Source of the DNA: Elusimicrobiota bacterium
GTDB taxonomy: Bacteria; Elusimicrobiota; Elusimicrobia; UBA1565; UBA9628
Direction: 5' to 3'
NCBI GenBank assembly: GCA_023249675.1
Contig: JAHFCE010000014.1
Coordinates: 1-64,000, forward strand
Length of the DNA: 64,000 bases
A program made the position numbers and the translations under genes. The notes beneath the pieces are model-generated. The model saw only the letters and a program-made list of their open reading frames with translations. It ran no database searches and was not told the origin of the DNA. Shown one piece after another: positions 59,134 to 64,000 of the stretch. Each line of letters opens with the position of its first letter. The first letter of the stretch is position 1.

Positions 59134-59878
59134 CGGCGGCGTACTGAAGCATGTCGGCCTCGACTTGGTCGAGGAGGTCGTCGCCGATCTCCCAGACCTC
59201 GAGGCCCTTTAGACGCGCGGCGATCTTCTTGGCGAGCGCGTCGGGGATGAAGGGCGTCGCCTTGCCGCGCCGGTACTCATTTTCCTTCTCGCCGTAGAGG
59301 CCGAGGAATGTCTTGTCGCGAAACCACGCCTCGCGATTTGACGCGGTCGCAAGCTGCTTGAGCAGCGCGGGACTCGGGTCGCGCTGGACGAACTCAAAAA
59401 AGGTCGCGGTCGGTTTGCCGCCGGGCACCATCCACTCGCCGCTGAACACCTGGATCAGGTCGTCTTCGGCGTCCTTGAGGATCGGCGTGATGAAGTTGAC
59501 GCCGCGCGCGAGGCAGAACTTGTGGAAGCCGACGAGGTCGGGCGTGCGCAGAGCGATATGTTGCCAGTGGCAGCCGCCGCCGCGGTTTTTGAGCATCGTG
59601 CGCACATGCGAGCTGCGCGTCTTGGGCTCGGTGGGCTGAACGACCGCGATGATTGCCTGGTTCGGGACCGAGGGGTTCTTCTCGATGCCGACGCGCGCGG
59701 CGAAGGTCATCGAGGCGGGCTTGTGACCGGGCCAGCTCGAGCGCTTTTCATAGATCAAATCCTCTCTCGATACGCCCAGGATGATCCGGAACAGCGCGTA
59801 GGTCGTCTTGTAAAGGTCGGGCTCGACCAGGAAGGTCATATGGTCCACGACGAAGTTATGGAACGGATGTTTTCTCAT
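59105..59878 (-). CDS. Single-domain 4-hydroxyphenylpyruvate dioxygenase-like protein (VOC)
   Basis: HPPD converts 4-hydroxyphenylpyruvate to homogentisate with Fe(II). Normal HPPD has two VOC domains in about 350 residues. This 257-residue protein corresponds to the catalytic C-terminal domain. The three iron ligands are visible: His13 in NFVVDHMTF, the His of CHWQHIALRTPDL, and the Glu of ATFFEFVQRDP. It overlaps the flavin reductase gene as ATGA and shares an operon with homogentisate dioxygenase and a fumarylacetoacetase-like gene. That context supports a homogentisate role despite the missing half. Confidence 0.75.
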   Translation of the reverse strand: MRKHPFHNFVVDHMTFLVEPDLYKTTYALFRIILGVSREDLIYEKRSSWPGHKPASMTFAARVGIEKNPSVPNQAIIAVVQPTEPKTRSSHVRTMLKNRGGGCHWQHIALRTPDLVGFHKFCLARGVNFITPILKDAEDDLIQVFSGEWMVPGGKPTATFFEFVQRDPSPALLKQLATASNREAWFRDKTFLGLYGEKENEYRRGKATPFIPDALAKKIAARLKGLEVWEIGDDLLDQVEADMLQYAAVTSPRPARP

Positions 59879-60486
59879 GAGGCTTCCGGGCGCGGCAGCT
59901 CGAACGCGTCGTTCGTGCGCGTGTACCAGGCGCCCTCCATGCGTCCGATCGCATGAATGTCTTGGTGCCTTATTTTGCCGTCGTTGTAGAGCGAGTCCGC
60001 GCAGTGAAAATAAACGACTTTGCCGATCACTAAGTTGCCCGCCAGGGCTCCTTCCCCGATTCGCACGATCTGCTGGAGCTCGCATTCGTAAGACACGGGG
60101 CTTTCTTTGACGCGGAACGGCCTTATTTTGACGCTGGGAAGGGGCGTCACCCCGGCCTTCTCAAATTCGTTCACGCCGTACGCATAAGGCGCTGAGGTTT
60201 GGTTCATTTTTTCGGCGTTTTGCTCGTTCACGATGCTCACCGTGAACTGCTTCGTCAATTCAATGTTGATCAACGTGTCTTTTTTCTTTCCGTTGCGGTC
60301 GTTGACCGGCGCGAAGCACACCGTCATCGGATTCGCGCAGATTCCCGTGAAGAACGAGAACGGCGCCAGATTGGGAATCCCGTCCGGCGAGACGGTGGCC
60401 ACCCAGGCGATGGGACGCGGCAGGATCGTCGCGATCATCAGCAGGTAACGGTCGCGTAGCGCCAGAGTCTCCGGGTCGAGCTGCAT
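59875..60486 (-). CDS. Flavin reductase-like / FMN-binding split-barrel protein
   Basis: The 203-residue protein matches the flavin-reductase-like family. It begins with LPRPIAWVATVSPDGIPNLA, then PFSFFTGICANPMTVCFAPV and KKDTLINIELTKQFTVSIVN, and later YECELQQIVRIGEG and NLVIGKVVYFH. Such proteins bind FMN; many supply reduced flavin to oxygenases, while others act on unknown substrates. Its place between homogentisate dioxygenase and the HPPD-like gene suggests a helper role in aromatic degradation, which is inference. Confidence 0.82.
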   Translation of the reverse strand: MQLDPETLALRDRYLLMIATILPRPIAWVATVSPDGIPNLAPFSFFTGICANPMTVCFAPVNDRNGKKKDTLINIELTKQFTVSIVNEQNAEKMNQTSAPYAYGVNEFEKAGVTPLPSVKIRPFRVKESPVSYECELQQIVRIGEGALAGNLVIGKVVYFHCADSLYNDGKIRHQDIHAIGRMEGAWYTRTNDAFELPRPEAS

Positions 60487-60487
60487 G

Positions 60488-61711
60488 CTAGGCCGCCGAG
60501 ACGCCCTGCGTGTCGCGGTTCCAGCTCGTCGGGTAGTCCTTGTCGGCGAGCGGCAGGGCCTGCTTGGCCACCGCGAGCGGCTCGTAGAACGTGTCGAGCA
60601 TGACCGCGAGGTAATCGGAGAGCTTGCCCCGCTCGGCAAACGAGCGCTTGGCCGCCAGGCCGTGCGGTGAATGCGGCAAGGAGCCTGGGTGAAACGTGAA
60701 CGAGCCGGGCTCGACGAGCCCTTTGCGCGCGCCGTAGCTGGTGTTCGCGAAGAACATCACCTCATCGCTGTCCACGTTGTAGTGCGCATACGGCGCGGGG
60801 ACATCGCGCGGATGCCAGCCCTCGATCTGCCCTTTAAAGGTGCACACGGCGAAGCCGTTGTGCGGGGCCGCGCCGGATTGGAAGGTTTGCCGTGTGGGCG
60901 GCGCGGTGTGGATGCGCCGAGCCAGCGGATGGTGGTCGTCGGTGTGGAAGGTGTACGGATAGAGCGCGCCCTCCCAGCCGATCAGGTCGAACGGGTGGTG
61001 GCCCAGGAACAGCTCGGTCACGAAGCCGCCGCCGTGCTTGGTCCAGACGCGGAACAGGCCCTCTTCATCACGCGCGGGCCGGTATTCGGGGAGGCCGATC
61101 TCGGTCTCCACGACCGGGGCCGTCAGGTGCGCCTGGCCGGAGGCATTCAAGTAATGCGGCGCGAACTGGATGGGCAGGCGCGACTCGATGATCAAGAGCG
61201 CGCACTCCTCGCTCTCGAGTTCGACGCGGTAGGTCGTGCCTTTGGGAAGGCTCACATAGTGTCCCTTCCTAAACGGGAGCACGCCGTATTCGGAGGCGAT
61301 GAGACCGGAGCCTTCTTGTATGAACCAGAGTTCGTGGCCGTCGCCGTTGCGGAAAAAACGATCGGCCGGGCAGGACTTCTCGAAATGGGCCGCGGACACC
61401 AACGTCGTGGGCCCATAGACGAGCGGCACGCGGCCGCTGATGTGGTCGCCGTGCGCCTTGAGCCGCCCGGTGCGGATGTGCCAGGGTTGGAGCGGCTGGG
61501 GGGGAAGAAGCCGGGGGCGCAGGTCGAGCGGCAGGCGCTGCGGCTCGCGCACCTGCTGGGTCGGGTACCTGCGGTAATGGTATTTGCGCGACCAGTCGCC
61601 GCTGAAGCCGGCGGCGCCGTGAATCTCTTCGAGTGCGAGCACGTCCGGCTCCGCGTAGAACTCGGTGTGAGGCGTCTTCGGCACGCGCCCGCGGGTGAGG
61701 ATGACGCTCAT
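60488..61711 (-). CDS. hmgA: Homogentisate 1,2-dioxygenase
   Basis: HmgA opens the homogentisate ring to maleylacetoacetate. The 407-residue cupin protein has DGHELWFIQEGSGLIASEYG and FRKGHYVSLPKGTTYRVEL in the N-terminal barrel. In the catalytic barrel it has IGWEGALYPYTFHTDDHHPL, YAHYNVDSDEVMFFANTSYG and SFTFHPGSLPHSPHGL, with the iron-binding His and Glu expected there. It lies between the fumarylacetoacetase-like gene (ATGA overlap) and the flavin reductase. The bacterial short form is about 380-440 residues, consistent with this length. Confidence 0.87.
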   Translation of the reverse strand: MSVILTRGRVPKTPHTEFYAEPDVLALEEIHGAAGFSGDWSRKYHYRRYPTQQVREPQRLPLDLRPRLLPPQPLQPWHIRTGRLKAHGDHISGRVPLVYGPTTLVSAAHFEKSCPADRFFRNGDGHELWFIQEGSGLIASEYGVLPFRKGHYVSLPKGTTYRVELESEECALLIIESRLPIQFAPHYLNASGQAHLTAPVVETEIGLPEYRPARDEEGLFRVWTKHGGGFVTELFLGHHPFDLIGWEGALYPYTFHTDDHHPLARRIHTAPPTRQTFQSGAAPHNGFAVCTFKGQIEGWHPRDVPAPYAHYNVDSDEVMFFANTSYGARKGLVEPGSFTFHPGSLPHSPHGLAAKRSFAERGKLSDYLAVMLDTFYEPLAVAKQALPLADKDYPTSWNRDTQGVSAA

Positions 61712-62721
61712 GCCAGCGCTCCGGTTTTTTTATATTTGAGATGCACTTTACCGCTCGGCTGTCCCGCTTTATTCTTCAAAATCCCGAGAGGCCCCGCGTC
61801 CAGCTCGATGCGGTCGCCGGGCTTGACCCAGCGCGCCATGTCAAGCCCGCAGCCCTTGAAGTAGGTGCCGGAGCCGAGGACATCTCCGGGAAGCATTTCT
61901 TCGCCTTGGGATGCGTGAGAGAGCATGGTCGGGAAATTCCAGTAAGGTTGTGCCCCCTGGGAGCTGCTCCACTCTTTGCCGTTGACGCGCACTTTTAATT
62001 CGGGGATTTTTCCGTTGCATTCGTCGGCGGTCACGAACCATGGCCCGAGGACCGTCGCAAAATCTTTTCCCTTCGCCGGTCCCATGCGGCAGACCATCTC
62101 GTTGCGCTGGATGTCGCGGGCCGAGCAGTCGTTCATCACGATATAGCCCGCGATATGGCGCGAGGCTTCTTTGACGGAAATATTTTTTCCGGATTTTCCC
62201 ACGACGGCCGCGATCTCGAACTCAAAATCAAGCTTGCGCGTGAACGCGGGCCACGGGATCACATCGCCCGGACCGAGAATCGAGCGAGGATTCCCCTTGT
62301 AGAACACGGGCTGGTCGTACCACTCAGGCGGGAGCGGTTCGTTGCGCCGCCGCGAGCCGGCTTTCGCGTGGTCCTCGAAGGCGAAGAAGTCTCGCAGGGA
62401 GCGCGGACGGGGCAGCGGAGCCTTGAGTTTGACGGCGCCTTCCTTCCATGAGACGCGCTCGCCGTGCGGGCCCGCGGGTTCGCCTCTCACCGCGTCGAGC
62501 GCGCGCCTTGCCTCGGTCAGGGACTCGGGGCCGCCGTCGAGAAGGCCGAGGAGGCAGGGGGGCACGAAGAAATTCGCGCGCGCCTCGGGGCGCGCCTTTC
62601 CTGTCCTTCGATACAGGAGCGCCGCGGCGAGGTTCAAGTCCACGATCCGGCCGCCGCGCAAAGCGCCCAGGCGCTCGATAGGACCAAGCGGCGTGGGGAC
62701 ATCAAAAGTGACGAGCTTCAT
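61708..62721 (-). CDS. Fumarylacetoacetate hydrolase family protein
   Basis: The family cleaves fumarylacetoacetate or related acylpyruvates. The 337-residue protein starts MKLVTFDVPTPLGPIERLG. It has PVFYKGNPRSILGPGDVIPW, then LDFEFEIAAVVGKSGKNISV and GYIVMNDCSARDIQRNEM, and VLGSGTYFKGCGLDMARWVK. The Asp-Glu-Glu metal ligands are expected in the F-E-F-E and N-D-C-S-A-R-D segments. Next to HmgA it most likely performs the last step of tyrosine breakdown. A TG-T-TAGAAT box is seven bases before the ATG. Confidence 0.87.
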   Translation of the reverse strand: MKLVTFDVPTPLGPIERLGALRGGRIVDLNLAAALLYRRTGKARPEARANFFVPPCLLGLLDGGPESLTEARRALDAVRGEPAGPHGERVSWKEGAVKLKAPLPRPRSLRDFFAFEDHAKAGSRRRNEPLPPEWYDQPVFYKGNPRSILGPGDVIPWPAFTRKLDFEFEIAAVVGKSGKNISVKEASRHIAGYIVMNDCSARDIQRNEMVCRMGPAKGKDFATVLGPWFVTADECNGKIPELKVRVNGKEWSSSQGAQPYWNFPTMLSHASQGEEMLPGDVLGSGTYFKGCGLDMARWVKPGDRIELDAGPLGILKNKAGQPSGKVHLKYKKTGALA

Positions 62722-62728
62722 GGGCACG

Positions 62729-62734
62729 ATTCTA
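62729..62734 (-). promoter_or_regulatory. Leaderless -10 box of the homogentisate operon
   Basis: On the minus strand TG-T-TAGAAT overlaps the stop codon of the HAD gene. It ends seven bases before the ATG of the fumarylacetoacetase-like gene. Confidence 0.55.
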
Positions 62735-63391
62735 ACATAGTAGGGCGGCGGCCTTCGCGGGGCTGAGCGTTGTGAAGTCGTCGGCCTTGATGCGTGCGAA
62801 CGTAAACTCATCGGGGCGGTGAGAGGTCGTGATGGCGACCACCGGCATGCCCGCGCGCCGCGCGGCTTCCTCGCCGAGAAGGGAATCTTCGAACACCACG
62901 CACTTCTTCGGGGAGACCTGGAGCTTGTCGGCGAGGATCAGGAAGGTCTCCGGGTCGGGCTTGCCTCGCGTCACCATGCCGCCGTCCACGACCGCGTCGA
63001 ACCAGGGCCGCAGCTGAAGGCCGTCGAGGATGAAGGCCACGTTGTCGTCCTTCGAGCCGGTGCCGAGGCCGACATGGTAGCCTCCGGCGCGCGCGCCTTT
63101 TAAAAACGGGAGCAGGCCCTTGGCGGGCGCGCGCTGGGGAAGGTAGAGCTTTCGGTACAGGGTCTCCTTCACGAGGGCGGCGTCGCGCGCCTCTTCGGGC
63201 GGGACGTCGCGCTTGAAGTAATAGCGCAGGACCTCGCGCGTGGGCATGCCCATCGTGTTGGCTCGGAAGTCGGCGAGGTCGATCTCGATGCCGTAGCCGC
63301 GGAAGAAGCTCGTCCATGCCTCCTCGTGCGCGGGCATGTTGTGGCAGACGACGCCGTCCATATCAAGGAGGAAGCCGATCCCGCGTTTCAC
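62732..63391 (-). CDS. HAD family phosphatase (beta-phosphoglucomutase-like)
   Basis: The 219-residue HAD hydrolase has motif I DMDGVVCHNMPAH (Asp nucleophile and Asp acid), a cap domain, motif II GLGTGSKDDN, the lysine in RGKPDPETFL and motif IV VFEDSLLGEEAARRAGM. The phosphoglucomutase/phosphatase subfamily is likely; the substrate is unknown. The start is GTG 63391, six bases after TATCCT. It is divergent from ygfZ with 33 bases between start codons. Confidence 0.85.
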   Translation of the reverse strand: MKRGIGFLLDMDGVVCHNMPAHEEAWTSFFRGYGIEIDLADFRANTMGMPTREVLRYYFKRDVPPEEARDAALVKETLYRKLYLPQRAPAKGLLPFLKGARAGGYHVGLGTGSKDDNVAFILDGLQLRPWFDAVVDGGMVTRGKPDPETFLILADKLQVSPKKCVVFEDSLLGEEAARRAGMPVVAITTSHRPDEFTFARIKADDFTTLSPAKAAALLC

Positions 63392-63424
63392 GGGGATAGG
63401 ATAGCAATCGGCTATAATGAGCGC
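63392..63424. promoter_or_regulatory. Divergent leaderless promoters, HAD / ygfZ
   Basis: On the minus strand TATCCT (63403-63398) ends six bases before the HAD GTG. On the plus strand TATAAT (63413-63418) ends six bases before the ygfZ ATG. Neither gene has a Shine-Dalgarno sequence in this 33-base gap. Confidence 0.6.
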
Positions 63425-64000
63425 ATGGGTTTACGCGCGCTCGACGTTTCGCGGTGGGGGTTCTTCCGTTTCCACGGTCCCGACGTGAAGACGTTTCTGC
63501 AGGGTCTGGTCACCGCCGACCTGAACAAGCTCGCGCCAGGCGCGGGACTCCCCGCGTGCGTGCTCACGCCGAAGGGGCTGCTCGTTGCCGACTGCGAGTT
63601 GTATGAAGAGACGCCGGAAACCATTCTCGCTGTCACCCGCCCTGACGCGGCCGAGGGCTTTTTCGCGGCTTTCGAGAAGAAAATCATGCTGTCGGCCTCC
63701 GTTTTTAAGGCGTTGCGCCCAAAGCAGGCCTGGCTCGTCGTCGGCGAGGGCTTCGAGCGCGGCTTGCCCTGGACGCGCTTAAGCAAGCCCGCCCGGCTTC
63801 TGCTCGGCGTGGATCCGCCTGAGGGTGCGGATTTCTTCACGGACGAGGAATTCAAGGCGCTGCGCGTGAGCGCGGGCTTTCCCTGGTTCGGCGCCGACAT
63901 GAACGCCGAATCTCTTCCGCTTGAGGCGCGCCAGGAAGCGGCGATCAGCCTCGACAAGGGCTGCTACATGGGCCAGGAGACGGTGTCGCGCATCGTGTTT
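63425..64000 (+). CDS. ygfZ: YgfZ/GcvT-like folate-binding protein (partial, C-terminus off window)
   Basis: YgfZ proteins bind tetrahydrofolate and support iron-sulfur enzyme maturation or repair. The 192 codons in view begin RALDVSRWGFFRFHGPDVKT then FLQGLVTADLNKL. They end with the family hallmark KGCYMGQE at 178-185, whose cysteine is characteristic of YgfZ as against the glycine-cleavage T protein. The preceding AISLDKGC segment fits. The gene runs off the window end. The start ATG 63425 is six bases after TATAAT. Confidence 0.88.
   Translation, partial: MGLRALDVSRWGFFRFHGPDVKTFLQGLVTADLNKLAPGAGLPACVLTPKGLLVADCELYEETPETILAVTRPDAAEGFFAAFEKKIMLSASVFKALRPKQAWLVVGEGFERGLPWTRLSKPARLLLGVDPPEGADFFTDEEFKALRVSAGFPWFGADMNAESLPLEARQEAAISLDKGCYMGQETVSRIVF

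Overview
The window is high-GC, densely coded bacterial chromosome with a mostly housekeeping gene set. Long antisense open frames are only shadows of real genes. The gene content (HrcA-type heat-shock control, an rpsU-dnaG-rpoD macromolecular-synthesis operon, paired Lgt enzymes, several secreted proteins without recognisable domains) fits an uncultivated Gram-negative lineage. Elusimicrobiota is my best guess, but that is an impression, not a demonstrated placement.

Layout. 1-8.1 kb: a truncated acyl-CoA dehydrogenase divergent from clpP, then a heat-shock operon hrcA-grpE-dnaK-dnaJ-rsmE-membrane protein behind a sigma-70 promoter that overlaps a variant CIRCE operator. 8.1-8.7 kb: a BrnT/BrnA-type toxin-antitoxin pair whose toxin is frameshifted. 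8.8-13.2 kb: HIT protein, rpsU, dnaG, rpoD. 13.2-15.3 kb (minus): a small MscS-like channel and two secreted unknowns. 15.5-21 kb: phosphohexomutase, enolase, FtsB, two tandem Lgt, RluA-family pseudouridine synthase. 21-27.5 kb: HEAT-repeat protein, DUF423, proline dehydrogenase, threonine dehydrogenase, a winged-helix protein, a membrane glycosyltransferase and glycine C-acetyltransferase (Tdh plus Kbl is the threonine-to-glycine route).

27.5-32.8 kb is the most novel part: a tight operon of polyprenyl diphosphate synthase, PqqD-like protein, three paralogous radical-SAM enzymes (MftC/PqqE-like, with SPASM cysteines lost), a UbiA-family prenyltransferase and a 39-residue peptide ending in a Pro-Tyr-containing tail. 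It looks like a peptide-derived (RiPP) cofactor or natural-product pathway with a possible prenylation step.

36.5-40.1 kb is acquired DNA: three lower-GC toxin-antitoxin modules, each bounded by integron attC core sites (a CALIN-type cassette array with no integrase in view), with an IS110/IS1111-type insertion sequence next to the outermost core site. 40.3-48 kb (minus): two zinc dehydrogenases, ribD-ribE-ribBA-ribH, nusB, ligA. 48-59 kb: TPR protein, speA, era, a frameshifted HNH gene, hemW, PhoH-like ATPase, valS, secreted unknown. 59-62.7 kb (minus): a homogentisate operon (FAH, HGD, flavin reductase, HPPD-like). The window ends with a HAD hydrolase divergent from a truncated ygfZ.

A genome-wide style shows in many places. 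First genes of operons often have a -10 box (TATAAT/TAGAAT) only 5-7 bases before the start codon and no Shine-Dalgarno sequence, which implies leaderless mRNAs. Downstream genes use Shine-Dalgarno sites or ATGA/GTGA overlaps.
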